In this document: piece by piece, positions 18,168 through 27,648 of the stretch | How the letters are laid out: each line of letters begins with the position of its first letter | Numbering within the stretch: the first letter of the stretch is position 1 | NCBI RefSeq assembly: GCF_008369325.1 | Contig: NZ_VOBI01000007.1 | Span: forward strand, 211,199-275,198 | Reading direction: 5' to 3' | DNA from: Pseudomonas sp. ANT_H12B | Lineage (GTDB): Bacteria > Pseudomonadota > Gammaproteobacteria > Pseudomonadales > Pseudomonadaceae | Length of the DNA: 64,000 nt | Translations under genes and position numbers: made by a program | The notes under the pieces: model-generated | Told to the model about the DNA's origin: nothing | The model's database searches: none | What the model saw: the letters and a program-made list of their open reading frames with translations, nothing else

Positions 18168-19427
18168 ATGACGCCTTCCGCCCCGCACTACTTGTTCCCC
18201 AGCCTCATCGCCGCTGCACTGGCCGGTGCGGCCCTGCCCGTCTTGGCCGAGGAGTCGGGCTTTGTCGAAGGTGCCAAGGTCAACCTGAACCTGCGTAACT
18301 TCTACATCAACCGCAACTTCACCAACCCGACCAAGGCTCAGGGCAAAGCAGAAGAGTGGACGCAAAGCTTCATCCTCGACGCAAAGTCCGGGTTTACCCA
18401 AGGCACCGTCGGGTTTGGCATGGATGTGCTCGGGTTGTATTCGGTAAAACTCGATGGCGGTAAAGGCACCGGTGGTACGCAGTTGCTGCCGCTGGACAGC
18501 GACGGTCGCCCGGCGGACAACTTCGGGCGCACCAACGTGGCGTTCAAGGCCAAGCTGTCGCAGACTGAAGTGAAGGTCGGCGAATGGATGCCGGTGCTGC
18601 CGATCCTGCGCTCGGACGACGGCCGCTCTCTGCCGCAAACCTTCCGTGGCGGCCAGATCACCTCAAAAGAAATCGACGGCCTGACGCTCTACGGCGGCCA
18701 GTTCCGCGCCAACAGTCCACGCGACGACAGCAGCATGAGCGACATGTCGATCACCGGAAAAGCAACGTTCACCTCCGACCGTTTCAACTTTCAGGGCGGC
18801 GAATACGTCTTCAACGACAAACGCACCCAGATCGGTTTGTGGAACGCCGAACTCAAAGACATCTACAGCCAGCAATACGTCAACCTGACCCACAGCCAGC
18901 CCATCGGCGACTGGACCCTGGGCGCCAACCTCGGGTTCTTTTATGGCAAGGATGATGGCAGCGCCCGGGCCGGCGAGCTGGACAACAAGACCTGGTCCGG
19001 TCTGTTCTCCGCCAGGTACGGCGGCCACACCTTCTACGTCGGCCTGCAAAAACTCACCGGCGACAGTGCGTGGATGCGGGTCAACGGCACCAGCGGCGGC
19101 ACCCTGGCCAACGACAGTTACAACGCCAGTTATGACAATGCCAAAGAAAAATCCTGGCAGCTGCGCCACGACTACAACTTCGTCGCTCTCGGCATTCCCG
19201 GCCTGAGCCTGATGAACCGCTACATCAGCGGCGACAACGTGCACACTGGCACCATCACCGACGGCAAGGAATGGGGCCGCGAAAGTGAATTGGGCTACAC
19301 CGTGCAGAGCGGCGCGCTCAAGAACCTGAACATGAAATGGCGCAACTCGACCATCCGCCGCGACTTCAGCAACAACGAGTTCGATGAGAACCGCTTGATC
19401 GTCAGCTATCCGATCAGTTTGTTGTAA
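18168..19427 (+). CDS. OprD-family outer-membrane porin
   Basis: 419 residues. Signal peptide ends in LPVLAEESGFVEGA. The mature protein has OprD family marks: LNLRNFYINRNF, WTQSFILDAKSGFTQGTVGF, GRTNVAFKAKLSQTEVKVGE, PQTFRGGQI, and a C-terminal strand ending VSYPISLL with terminal hydrophobic residue. These 18-strand channels take up single small substrates such as basic amino acids or aromatic acids. Its location next to the pca regulon suggests uptake of aromatic or dicarboxylic acids, as with BenF-like and OpdK-like members; the substrate is inference. Confidence 0.88.
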   Translation: MTPSAPHYLFPSLIAAALAGAALPVLAEESGFVEGAKVNLNLRNFYINRNFTNPTKAQGKAEEWTQSFILDAKSGFTQGTVGFGMDVLGLYSVKLDGGKGTGGTQLLPLDSDGRPADNFGRTNVAFKAKLSQTEVKVGEWMPVLPILRSDDGRSLPQTFRGGQITSKEIDGLTLYGGQFRANSPRDDSSMSDMSITGKATFTSDRFNFQGGEYVFNDKRTQIGLWNAELKDIYSQQYVNLTHSQPIGDWTLGANLGFFYGKDDGSARAGELDNKTWSGLFSARYGGHTFYVGLQKLTGDSAWMRVNGTSGGTLANDSYNASYDNAKEKSWQLRHDYNFVALGIPGLSLMNRYISGDNVHTGTITDGKEWGRESELGYTVQSGALKNLNMKWRNSTIRRDFSNNEFDENRLIVSYPISLL

Positions 19428-19437
19428 GGCAATCAGT

Positions 19438-19474
19438 CAGCCAGCCGCCCGTCAGGCTGGCTGGCTGGCTGGCG
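19438..19474 (+). repeat. GGCT tandem repeat with hairpin after the porin
   Basis: CAGCCAGCC pairs with GGCTGGCTG across eight bases, and the right arm continues as further GGCT units (19455-19473). It may form the 3' hairpin of the porin transcript, but no strong T run follows. Confidence 0.4.
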
Positions 19475-19623
19475 CTTTGCCGAGCTTCAATTACAGTGAA
19501 AAAACCTGACAGGACTCAGGTGATATTCAGCCCTCCCCACTTCCGTTATCTGTTGATGTTGGTCCCCAAGACTTGAGCCAGGCTGTCATCGGAAGACACC
19601 ACTGATCACCAGAGGACCACCTC

Positions 19624-20382
19624 ATGATCAACCCGCTCAAATCTGCTCCGGTCAAACGCGACTGGGACGCCAAGGCCTACCTGCAATTCTCACGACTTCG
19701 GCAACGACCGGTGAACGAACTGCTTGATCACGTCGATCTCAAACAGCCAAAACGCATCTACGATCGGGGTTGCGGCACCGGTATTGCCACCCAACTCCTG
19801 TCCAAACGCTGGCCCCGTGCACAACTGATGGGCATCGACAGCTCCATGCAAATGCTTCAGGAAGCCCGATGCTTGCCGATCAAGGCACACTGGAAACAAT
19901 GCGACTTACAGAGCTGGCAGCCTGAACAACCCGCCGATCTGCTGTTCGCCGCCGCCGTACTGCACTTCATCAACGACCATGAACAGCTATTCCCGTGCTT
20001 GCTCGGTTATCTCAACCCGGGTGGTTGTCTGGCCGCGCACATGCCCGACTGGCGGGATGCGCAGTGGTATCAGTTGATACTCGACACCCTCGACGATGGC
20101 GGTCCCGACGGTAAACCGCTCGGCTCCCCACAACTGCGCGAGACGATGGCTGCACGGCCGTTACTGTCGCTGGAAAATTACTACCGTTTGCTTTCACCGA
20201 TCACCCGGACACTGGATATCTGGGAGACCGAGCAGTTGCAGGTCGTCGACGGCATTCCGACGATGGGCGTCAGCTCAGACACCGCAAATCACCAGGATCA
20301 CTCCCGCGATTCAACGCCCAATTCATCCCACACCGACTCAGCCAGGTGGAACGTGGCATTGGCCGCCGGGATGCCGCAGTAG
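19624..20382 (+). pseudogene. tam: Truncated trans-aconitate 2-methyltransferase-like gene
   Basis: The ORF has a good ribosome site (AGAGGA) and starts like Tam (KRDWDAKAYLQFSRLRQRPV). It keeps SAM-binding features with changes: DRGCGTG where DLGCGPG is usual, then MGIDSSMQMLQEAR, LLFAAAVLHFINDH and ITRTLDIWETEQLQVVDGIP. After about codon 215 the similarity ends. The remaining 28 codons from 20298 are simply antisense to the 3' end of pcaC, and the usual C-terminal helical section of Tam is absent. So the gene has lost its last 40-50 residues. An intact Tam would methylate trans-aconitate, a TCA-cycle inhibitor; this form is probably inactive. Confidence 0.75.
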
Positions 20383-20690
20383 ATCGCGCTCTGCATGATC
20401 ACTTCCTTGATCTCGCCACGGGTCACGCCGTTGTTGGCGGCGGCACGCAGGTGCAGTTTGAGTTCGTCGTTGCGGTTCATGCCGATCAGCATGGCGATGG
20501 TGATCAGGCTGCGGGTATGGCGCGCCAGCCCCGGGCGGGTCCAGATATCGCCCCAGGCATGGCGGGTGATCATTTCCTGGAACTCCGAGTTGAACTCGGT
20601 CAGCGCGTTCAGGCTGCGGTCGACATGAGCGTCGCCGAGCACCGCGCGACGGACTTTCAGGCCCTCGTCGTAACGTTGTTTCTCGTCCAC
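20298..20690 (-). CDS. pcaC: 4-carboxymuconolactone decarboxylase PcaC
   Basis: 130 residues, normal for PcaC. It removes CO2 from 4-carboxymuconolactone to give 3-oxoadipate enol-lactone. Characteristic segments are RYDEGLKVRRAVLGDAHVD at the start, WGDIWTRPGLARHTRSLITI and the AhpD-like YCGIPAANATFHLAE near the end. Last gene of the pcaT-B-D-C run, 10 bases after pcaD. Its 3' end is overlapped on the other strand by the decayed tam-like ORF. Confidence 0.95.
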   Translation of the reverse strand: MDEKQRYDEGLKVRRAVLGDAHVDRSLNALTEFNSEFQEMITRHAWGDIWTRPGLARHTRSLITIAMLIGMNRNDELKLHLRAAANNGVTRGEIKEVIMQSAIYCGIPAANATFHLAESVWDELGVESRE

Positions 20691-20700
20691 AACAATCCCC

Positions 20701-21492
20701 TTAATGAGCTGACAAAAACGTCAGCACTCGCTCACTGAAATCAGCGCCAGCCTGAACGTTGGACAGGTGCGCGGCGTAGAACTCAACGTACTCGGCGCCC
20801 TGTACATGTTCCTGAATGAAATGCCCACCGGACGGCGGCGTGACCGCGTCTTCGGTGCCAGCGATGACCAGCAGCGGCACCTTGATCGAGGACAGCTGAT
20901 CGCGAAAATCGGCGTCACGCACGGCGGCACAGTTCGCGGCATAGCCTTCAGGTGAAGTGGCCGCGAGCATGTCAGTGATTTTCTTCGCGGCAGCAGGATG
21001 CGCTTCAGCAAAGTCCGGAGTAAACCAGCGTGCAATGGACGCATCGCGCAGTGCGACCATGGCGGCCGGGCCGTCACGCAACACGGTTTCGATCCGCGGA
21101 TTCCATACCGACGGATCACCGATTTTCGCCGCGGTGTTGCACACCACCAGTTTGATCAGACGATCACCAGCGTTGACCCCCAGCCACTGGCCAATCAGCC
21201 CGCCCATGGACAGGCCGCAGAAATGCGCCCGTTCGATGTGCAAGGCATCCAGCAGCGCCAGCACGTCATGGCCCAGTTGTTCGATGTTGTACGGCCCCGG
21301 CGTGACCATGGATTTGCCGTGGCCACGGGTGTCGTAACGCAGCACACGAAAATGCTCCGTGAACGCCGCGATCTGTGCGTCCCACATGTGCAAGTCGGTG
21401 CCCAGCGAGTTGGACAGCACCAGCACCGGCGCGTCGGCAGGTCCGTCGAGTTGGTAATGCAGTTCGCCCTCGGCGAGTTGTACGAAAGCCAC
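20701..21492 (-). CDS. pcaD: 3-oxoadipate enol-lactonase PcaD
   Basis: 263 residues, alpha/beta-hydrolase fold. Nucleophile Ser95 in GLSMGG; oxyanion segment SNSLGTDLHMWD; late catalytic His in VEFYAAHLSNVQ. It hydrolyses 3-oxoadipate enol-lactone to 3-oxoadipate, the point where the protocatechuate and catechol branches meet. It sits between pcaB and pcaC with short gaps, in one transcript. Confidence 0.95.
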   Translation of the reverse strand: MAFVQLAEGELHYQLDGPADAPVLVLSNSLGTDLHMWDAQIAAFTEHFRVLRYDTRGHGKSMVTPGPYNIEQLGHDVLALLDALHIERAHFCGLSMGGLIGQWLGVNAGDRLIKLVVCNTAAKIGDPSVWNPRIETVLRDGPAAMVALRDASIARWFTPDFAEAHPAAAKKITDMLAATSPEGYAANCAAVRDADFRDQLSSIKVPLLVIAGTEDAVTPPSGGHFIQEHVQGAEYVEFYAAHLSNVQAGADFSERVLTFLSAH

Positions 21493-21503
21493 AGCAATCT
21501 CCT

Positions 21504-22868
21504 TCAGGCAGTTAACGCAGAATGTTCAGCCACCGCTCGCTTGACCCAGCGATGGGCCTGACCGAGGTAATGGGCGGGGTCCAGCAGACGATCAAGTTCA
21601 GCATCCGACAGTTCAGCGGTCACTTGCGGCTCGTCGCCAAGTACGGCTCGCAGGTGACGTTGTTCGGCCACGGCGCGCTTGCAGCATCGCTCCAGCAGAT
21701 GGTGCGCGGTGTCGCGGCCCACGCGTTGAGCAAGGACGATACTCACCGCTTCGGCCAGCACCAGCCCTTGGGTCAGATCAAGGTTGCGGGCCATGCGATC
21801 AGCGTCCACTTCCAGTCCACCTGTTACCAACAGCGCTTGCTTCAGGCTGCCGGACACCAGGCAGCAAATCTCCGGCAGGGTTTCCCACTCGGCATGCCAC
21901 AGACCGAGGCTGCGTTCGTGTTCCTGAGGCATGGCGCTGAACAGCGTCGAAAGCAAACCCGGCACCCGCGTCGCCGCACCGATCAGCACCGCCGCCCCCA
22001 CCGGGTTGCGCTTGTGCGGCATGGTCGAGGAACCGCCCTTGCCCGGTGCCGCCGGTTCGAACACCTCGCCAGCTTCGGTCTGCATCAACAGGCTGATGTC
22101 GCGCCCGAGTTTGCCAAGGCTGCCGGCGATCAATCCAAGTACCGAACCGAACTCCACCAAACGATCACGCTGGGTGTGCCACGGCTGTTCCGGCAATGTG
22201 AGTTGCAGTTCCTCGGCCAGCGCTTGGGCAATCGGCAGTGCCTGCGCGCCGAGGGCCGCGAGTGTTCCGCAGGCGCCACCGAATTGCAGCACCAGCAATC
22301 GCGGTTTGAGTTCTTGCAGACGCTGACGGCTGCGAGTGACAGCGCCCAGCCAACCGGCGATTTTCATGCCGAGGGTGACCGGCGTCGCGTGTTGCAACCA
22401 GGTCCGCCCGGCCAGCGGCGTGGCGACATAACGCAGGGCCTGGGTGGCAAGGGTTTCCCCCAACTGCGCCAGATCGCTTTCGATCAGTTCCAGCGCCCGG
22501 CGCAGTTGCAGCACCAAACCTGAGTCCATCACATCCTGGCTGGTAGCGCCCAGATGCACATAGCGCTCGGCTTCGGCATCGTTCGCCGCGATCTGCTTGC
22601 CCAGTGCCTTGACCAACGGAATGGCTGAGTTCCCCGCCGTGGCAATCGCCTCGCCGAGGGCCGCGTAGTCGTATTGCTCGGCCCGACACGCCGCTTCGAT
22701 AGGCGCGACAGCCGTCTGCGGAATCAACCCGACCCGCGCCTCGGCCCGGGCCAGGGCTGCTTCGAAATCAAGCATGGCCTGAACCCGGCCCTGATCGCAG
22801 AACACCTCACGCATATCGCGGGCAGTGAAATAGGCATCGAACAATTGATTGCCCGGTCGCTCGTTCAT
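21504..22868 (-). CDS. pcaB: 3-carboxy-cis,cis-muconate cycloisomerase PcaB
   Basis: 454 residues from the ATG at 22868 (MNERPGNQLFDAYF); an in-frame ATG at 22904 adds 12 unconserved residues. Fumarase/aspartase superfamily, with the signature GSSTMPHKRNPV and the HLGATSQDVMDSGLVLQLR segment. It cyclises 3-carboxy-cis,cis-muconate to 4-carboxymuconolactone. Downstream of pcaT with a 45-base gap; upstream of pcaD. Confidence 0.95.
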   Translation of the reverse strand: MNERPGNQLFDAYFTARDMREVFCDQGRVQAMLDFEAALARAEARVGLIPQTAVAPIEAACRAEQYDYAALGEAIATAGNSAIPLVKALGKQIAANDAEAERYVHLGATSQDVMDSGLVLQLRRALELIESDLAQLGETLATQALRYVATPLAGRTWLQHATPVTLGMKIAGWLGAVTRSRQRLQELKPRLLVLQFGGACGTLAALGAQALPIAQALAEELQLTLPEQPWHTQRDRLVEFGSVLGLIAGSLGKLGRDISLLMQTEAGEVFEPAAPGKGGSSTMPHKRNPVGAAVLIGAATRVPGLLSTLFSAMPQEHERSLGLWHAEWETLPEICCLVSGSLKQALLVTGGLEVDADRMARNLDLTQGLVLAEAVSIVLAQRVGRDTAHHLLERCCKRAVAEQRHLRAVLGDEPQVTAELSDAELDRLLDPAHYLGQAHRWVKRAVAEHSALTA

Positions 22869-22913
22869 AAACAGTCCCTGGAGGCGTGGGCCGGTCAGGC
22901 CCACGGGTAAAGA

Positions 22914-24221
22914 TCAAAGATCGTGGTGCAAATACTTCGCCTGTTTCGGCAGGCGCAGGCTGAACAGGAATGCCACCGCCATCATCACCGTCACGTACCA
23001 GTAGAAGGAGTTCTCCATGCCCACGGATTTAAGGCTCAAGGCCACATATTCCGCCGAACCGCCGAAGATTGCATTCGCCACCGCATACGCCAGGCCGACA
23101 CCCAATGCGCGCACTTCAGGCGGGAACATTTCGGCTTTTACCAGGCCACTGATGGAGGTGTAAAAACTGACGATCGCCAGCGCCACGGTAATCAGTACAA
23201 AGGCCAGGAACGGGCTGCTGACGCTTTTCAGGCTCAGCAGGATCGGCACGGTGAACAACGTACCGAGGGCGCCGAACCAAAGCATCGAGTTACGTCGGCC
23301 GATCTTGTCCGCAAGCATGCCGAACAGCGGCTGCATGCACATATAAAGGAACAGCGCGCCGGTCATGATGTAGCTGGCGGTCTTGGCGTGCATGCCGGCG
23401 GTGTTCACCAGGTACTTCTGCATGTACGTGGTGAAGGTGTAGAAAATCAGCGAGCCACCGGCGGTGTAGCCGAGCACGGTGATGAACGCGGCTTTATGGT
23501 CGCGGAACAGCGCGCGGATGCTGCCGGCGTCCTTGTTTTCGCGCATTTCCTTGCTGGTGGTTTCCTTGAGCGAGCGACGCAGGAACAGCGAGATCAATGC
23601 GGCCACTGCACCGACCACAAACGGGATCCGCCAGCCATAGGCACGCAGGTCATCTTCGGTGAGGAACTGTTGCAGGATCACCACCAGCGACACCGCCAGC
23701 AATTGCCCGCCAATCAGCGTGACGTACTGGAACGAGGCGAAGAAACCGCGCTGGCCCTTGAGGGCGACTTCGCTCATGTAGGTTGCGGTGGTGCCGTACT
23801 CGCCGCCCACCGACAAACCCTGCAGCAAGCGCGCGAACAGCAGCATGATCGGTGCCCAGGCGCCGATATCCTTGTAGGTCGGCAGACAAGCGATGAGCAG
23901 CGAGCCGAAGCACATCATCAGAATCGAGATCAACATCGAATTCTTGCGCCCGTGCTTGTCCGCGACACGGCCGAAGATCCAGCCGCCAATCGGTCGCATC
24001 AGGAACCCGGCGGCGAATACACCGGCGGTGTTTACCAACTGCACCGTCGGGTTGTCGGACGGGAAAAACGCAGGGGCGAAATAGATCGCGCAAAAGGCGT
24101 AGACGTAGAAGTCGAACCATTCGACGAGGTTGCCGGACGAGGCACCGACAATCGCGAAGATCCTTTTGCTGCGCTCTTCACCGGTGTAGTGGCTTGCAAG
24201 GGTTGTCGATGGTGTTGTCAT
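22914..24221 (-). CDS. pcaT: MFS dicarboxylate transporter of the pca cluster (PcaT, MHS family)
   Basis: 435 residues with 12 predicted membrane helices. The metabolite:H+ symporter family marks are [13 protein letters not shown] in helix 1, [19 protein letters not shown] between helices 2 and 3, and [13 protein letters not shown]. KgtP and ProP are relatives. PcaT takes up 3-oxoadipate and related dicarboxylates in P. putida, and the position just before pcaB matches. The hairpin at 24301 separates it from pcaG, and it may have its own promoter in the 119-bp gap. Confidence 0.88.
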   Translation of the reverse strand: MTTPSTTLASHYTGEERSKRIFAIVGASSGNLVEWFDFYVYAFCAIYFAPAFFPSDNPTVQLVNTAGVFAAGFLMRPIGGWIFGRVADKHGRKNSMLISILMMCFGSLLIACLPTYKDIGAWAPIMLLFARLLQGLSVGGEYGTTATYMSEVALKGQRGFFASFQYVTLIGGQLLAVSLVVILQQFLTEDDLRAYGWRIPFVVGAVAALISLFLRRSLKETTSKEMRENKDAGSIRALFRDHKAAFITVLGYTAGGSLIFYTFTTYMQKYLVNTAGMHAKTASYIMTGALFLYMCMQPLFGMLADKIGRRNSMLWFGALGTLFTVPILLSLKSVSSPFLAFVLITVALAIVSFYTSISGLVKAEMFPPEVRALGVGLAYAVANAIFGGSAEYVALSLKSVGMENSFYWYVTVMMAVAFLFSLRLPKQAKYLHHDL

Positions 24222-24300
24222 TGTTTTTCACTCTTTGGGGACGGTGAGAGTCTAGACACAATTTGCAACAGTCCCGTTCCGCAGATGTGGTATTCACTCT

Positions 24301-24331
24301 GATCGTTCCCACGGGGACCGTGGGAACGATC
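24301..24331. repeat. GATCGTTCCCACG hairpin repeat, copy 1
   Basis: GATCGTTCCCACG and CGTGGGAACGATC form perfect 13-bp arms around GGGAC. It is in the pcaG-pcaT gap, inside the minus-strand pca unit, where it could slow transcription or protect mRNA ends. Related copies are at 28679, 33831, 51678 and 60749. Confidence 0.85.
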
Positions 24332-24340
24332 AGGTTGGAA

Positions 24341-24907
24341 TCAGTAATCGAAGAAAACTGTCTCGGCCTCGGTGCCTTGCAGGATCACATTCCACTGGTA
24401 CACACCGGACGCATCCTGCTTCGCCAGCAAGGTGCCGCGGCGTTCAGCCGGTACACATTCCAGCAGCGGATCCGCCACGTTGGCCGGTTCCCCATCAAAG
24501 TAAATTCGCGTCAGCAAGTGCTTCACCAACCCGCGAGCAAACACCAGCACCACCAGATGCGGCGCCTGGGTCGTACCGTTCAAGCCTTCCACCGTGCCCG
24601 GCTTGACGGTGGTGAAGCGGAAGCGCCCTTGCGCATCCACCGGCACCCGGCCGAAACCTTCGAAGTTCGGGTCCAGGGGTTTGTCCTGATCGTCTTCGGG
24701 GTGGTCATACTTGCCGGCAGCGTTGGCTTGCCAGACTTCCAGCATCGCGTCATTGACGACATCGCCGTTGCCATCGATGACTTGCCCGGTGATCGCCACG
24801 CGCTCACCGAGGGTTTGCTCGACGGTCAGGTCCTCGCGGTTCAGCCAGGTCAGGCCGATGTGGTAATACGGCCCGACGGTGTGGGATGTGGTCGCATTCA
24901 GCGTCAT
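24341..24907 (-). CDS. pcaG: Protocatechuate 3,4-dioxygenase alpha subunit PcaG
   Basis: 188 residues. Intradiol dioxygenase fold without the full set of iron ligands, as expected for the alpha chain: TTSHTVGPYYHIGL at the start, EVWQANAAGKYDHPEDDQDK, and the GRFRFTTVKPG turn. With PcaH it opens protocatechuate between C3 and C4 to 3-carboxy-cis,cis-muconate. It starts one base after the pcaH stop. Confidence 0.95.
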   Translation of the reverse strand: MTLNATTSHTVGPYYHIGLTWLNREDLTVEQTLGERVAITGQVIDGNGDVVNDAMLEVWQANAAGKYDHPEDDQDKPLDPNFEGFGRVPVDAQGRFRFTTVKPGTVEGLNGTTQAPHLVVLVFARGLVKHLLTRIYFDGEPANVADPLLECVPAERRGTLLAKQDASGVYQWNVILQGTEAETVFFDY

Positions 24908-24908
24908 C

Positions 24909-25613
24909 TTATTTCTCCATCGGCGTGGCTTCGCGGCCGCGCAAGACGATGTCCCAGCGATAACCGAGGGCGTAGGAAGGAATGGTTTTTTCCAGGTCGA
25001 AACTGGCGATCAGACGTTCTTTGGCGCTCGTGTCCGGTACGCAGTTGTAGATCGGGTCATACGCCAGCAACGGATCGCCCGGGAAGTACATCTGGGTGAC
25101 CAGTCGCGTCAGAATGCTCGGCCCGAACAGTGAGAAATGGATGTGCGCCGGGCGCCAGGCGTTGTGGTGGTTGCCCCACGGATAGGCGCCGGGCTTGATG
25201 GTCTGGAACTGGTACCAGCCATCGGCATCCGTCACGGTACGGCCGGTGCCGGTGAAATTCGGGTCCAGCGGCGCGTCGTGCAGGTCGCGATCATGGTTGT
25301 AGCGGCCGGCAGCGTTGGCCTGCCAGATCTCCACCAGAATCCCCGGCACCGGCAAGCCATCTTCATCCAGCACGCGACCGTGAATGATGATGCGCTCGCC
25401 CAGCGGTTCGCCCGTGTGCTGGGCCGTCAGGTCGTTGTCCTTCTCGTTGATGCGTTCAGCACCGATGGTCGGACCGGTAATTTCCGACAACGAATGAGGC
25501 AAAAACACCAACGGCTTGGACGGCGAGCGACGGTTGGTGGATTGATAGGTCGGGTGCAGGTATTCCGGCTGAGTGCCCTCTTGCGGGCGACGGTAACCAG
25601 GCTTGTCGGTCAT
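24909..25613 (-). CDS. pcaH: Protocatechuate 3,4-dioxygenase beta subunit PcaH
   Basis: 234 residues from the ATG at 25613, chosen because GAGGA lies seven bases upstream and the opening MTDKPGYRRPQ fits PcaH. It carries the non-haem ferric site: a tyrosine in AAGRYNHDRD, another near PGAYPWGNHHN, and the paired histidines of RPAHIHFS. It forms the dioxygenase with PcaG. The 53-bp gap after pcaF shows no terminator, so pcaIJFHG is likely one transcript. Confidence 0.95.
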   Translation of the reverse strand: MTDKPGYRRPQEGTQPEYLHPTYQSTNRRSPSKPLVFLPHSLSEITGPTIGAERINEKDNDLTAQHTGEPLGERIIIHGRVLDEDGLPVPGILVEIWQANAAGRYNHDRDLHDAPLDPNFTGTGRTVTDADGWYQFQTIKPGAYPWGNHHNAWRPAHIHFSLFGPSILTRLVTQMYFPGDPLLAYDPIYNCVPDTSAKERLIASFDLEKTIPSYALGYRWDIVLRGREATPMEK

Positions 25614-25666
25614 TGTGCATTCCTCAGTTCTTATCAGTCTGCGCATCTGATTTATCAGAGCAGGCG

Positions 25667-26869
25667 TCAGACCCGTTCGATCGCCAAGGCCAGGCCCTGG
25701 CCGACGCCGACGCACATGGTCGCCAGACCTTTCCTGCCACCGGTTTTTTCCAGCTGATGCAACGCTGTCAGCACCAGGCGTGCACCGCTCATGCCCAACG
25801 GATGGCCCAAGGCAATGGCGCCGCCGTTCGGGTTGACCTGAGCCGCGTCGTCCGCCAGACCCAACTCACGCAGCACGGCCAAGCCTTGGCTGGCGAACGC
25901 TTCGTTGAGTTCGATCACGTCGAAATCGCTGACGGCCAGACCGAGACGTTCGGTCAGTTTGCGCACCGCCGGCACCGGGCCGATGCCCATCACCCGGGGG
26001 GCGACACCGGCGCTCGACATGCCCAGCACTTTGGCGCGGGCGGTCAGGCCGTGTTTCTTCACCGCTTCGGCGGAGGCCAGAATCAGTGCCGCTGCACCGT
26101 CGTTCACCCCGGAAGCATTGCCTGCGGTGACAGTTTTGTCCGGGCCGTTGACCGGTTTCAATCTGGCCAGGGTTTCCAGCGTGGTATCGCCGCGCGGATG
26201 CTCGTCCTGACTGACGACTGTTTCACCCTTCTTGTGGGCAATACGCACTTCGACGATCTCTTCAGCGAAAAATCCTGCAGCCTGCGCAGCAGCAGTCCGC
26301 TGCTGACTGCGCAGTGCGAAAGCGTCCTGATCCTCGCGGGAAACTTCGTAATCGTCAGCCACGTTATCGGCGGTCTGCGGCATCGCATCCACGCCGTATT
26401 GGGCTTTCATCAACGGGTTGACGAAACGCCAGCCAATGGTGGTGTCTTCCAGCTTCATGTTGCGCGAGAACGCCGCATCCGCCTTGCCCATCACGAACGG
26501 TGCGCGGGACATCGACTCGACGCCGCCGGCAATTGCCAGCTCCATCTCACCACTGGCGATAGCGCGGAATGCGGTCCCGATAGCATCCATGCCCGAAGCG
26601 CAGAGGCGATTGAGGGTCACACCAGGAATGGTTTCCGGCAGGCCCGCCAGCAGCAACGCCATGCGCGCCACGTTGCGGTTGTCTTCGCCGGCCTGGTTGG
26701 CGCAACCGAGGAACACCTCGTCCACCGCCGTCCAGTCCACCGAAGGATTGCGCTCCATCAGTGCCTTGATCGGCACGGCGGCCAGGTCGTCGGCGCGAAC
26801 TGCCGACAAACCACCGCCGAAACGGCCAATGGGGGTGCGAATGGCGTCGCAGATATAAACGTCACGCAT
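25667..26869 (-). CDS. pcaF: Beta-ketoadipyl-CoA thiolase PcaF
   Basis: 400 residues. Thiolase with Cys90 (RLCASGMD) as the acylated residue, His356 in [10 protein letters not shown] and Cys386 in MCVGVGQG. It splits 3-oxoadipyl-CoA into succinyl-CoA and acetyl-CoA, the last step of the pathway. The start overlaps the pcaJ stop by one base (TGATG). Other thiolases such as PaaJ share the motifs; the neighbours settle PcaF. Confidence 0.95.
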   Translation of the reverse strand: MRDVYICDAIRTPIGRFGGGLSAVRADDLAAVPIKALMERNPSVDWTAVDEVFLGCANQAGEDNRNVARMALLLAGLPETIPGVTLNRLCASGMDAIGTAFRAIASGEMELAIAGGVESMSRAPFVMGKADAAFSRNMKLEDTTIGWRFVNPLMKAQYGVDAMPQTADNVADDYEVSREDQDAFALRSQQRTAAAQAAGFFAEEIVEVRIAHKKGETVVSQDEHPRGDTTLETLARLKPVNGPDKTVTAGNASGVNDGAAALILASAEAVKKHGLTARAKVLGMSSAGVAPRVMGIGPVPAVRKLTERLGLAVSDFDVIELNEAFASQGLAVLRELGLADDAAQVNPNGGAIALGHPLGMSGARLVLTALHQLEKTGGRKGLATMCVGVGQGLALAIERV

Positions 26870-27648
26870 CAGGCTTCTCCGGGTGCTTGGCCGTGGGCCG
26901 CGGCGGTACGGGCTTCCAGATCCCTGAGCGCGGTCAACTCGACGTCGGTTGGCTCGGCGGTGTTTTCAACGTGCTCGGCGAAGCGAATCGCCCAACCGGT
27001 GGCAGCGACCACTTGCTCGCGGGTCACGCCGGGGTGCAGCGCGGTGACCACGAATTCATGAGTGTCGGCTTCCGGTTCCATGATGCACAGGTCGGTAATG
27101 ATGCCGACCGGCCCGGCGCCCGGCAGCCCCAGACGTTTGCGCGAATCACCGCCCTCGCCATGGCCGACCGAGGTAATGAAGTCGAGTTTGTCGACGAAGG
27201 AACGCGCCGACTGTTTGAGGATGATCAGCACGCTTTTGGCAGAACCGGCGATCTCCGGCGCGCCACCGGCACCCGGCAGACGGACTTTTGGCTGGTGATA
27301 GTCACCAACGACGGTGGTGTTGATGTTGCCGAAGCGGTCGACTTGCGCGGCACCGAGGAAACCGACGTCAATGCGCCCGCCCTGCAGCCAGTAGCGAAAA
27401 ATCTCACCGGTCGGGACGACGGTGTCAGCGGTTTCTGCCAGTTCACCGTCACCGATCGACAAGGGCAGTACGCTCGGCTTGGCACCGATCGGACCCGATT
27501 CGTAGATCAGGACTACGTCTGGCGAGGACGTCAGCCGTGCCAGGTTGGCCGCTTTCGACGGCAGACCGATGCCAACGAAGCACACCGCACCGTTCTTCAG
27601 GCGGCGGGCAGCGGCGACGGTCATCATTTCATTGGTGGTGTAAGTCAT
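26869..27648 (-). CDS. pcaJ: 3-oxoadipate CoA-transferase subunit B PcaJ
   Basis: 259 residues. Family I CoA-transferase beta subunit, with [15 protein letters not shown] near the start, the catalytic glutamate in [12 protein letters not shown] and [17 protein letters not shown]. With PcaI it moves CoA from succinyl-CoA to 3-oxoadipate. Overlaps pcaI (TAATG) and pcaF by one base each. Confidence 0.94.
   Translation of the reverse strand: MTYTTNEMMTVAAARRLKNGAVCFVGIGLPSKAANLARLTSSPDVVLIYESGPIGAKPSVLPLSIGDGELAETADTVVPTGEIFRYWLQGGRIDVGFLGAAQVDRFGNINTTVVGDYHQPKVRLPGAGGAPEIAGSAKSVLIILKQSARSFVDKLDFITSVGHGEGGDSRKRLGLPGAGPVGIITDLCIMEPEADTHEFVVTALHPGVTREQVVAATGWAIRFAEHVENTAEPTDVELTALRDLEARTAAAHGQAPGEA

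Noticed and set aside
19455..19474. GGCT repeats as a phase-variable tract
   Set aside because: Only four units, outside coding sequence and not near a promoter.
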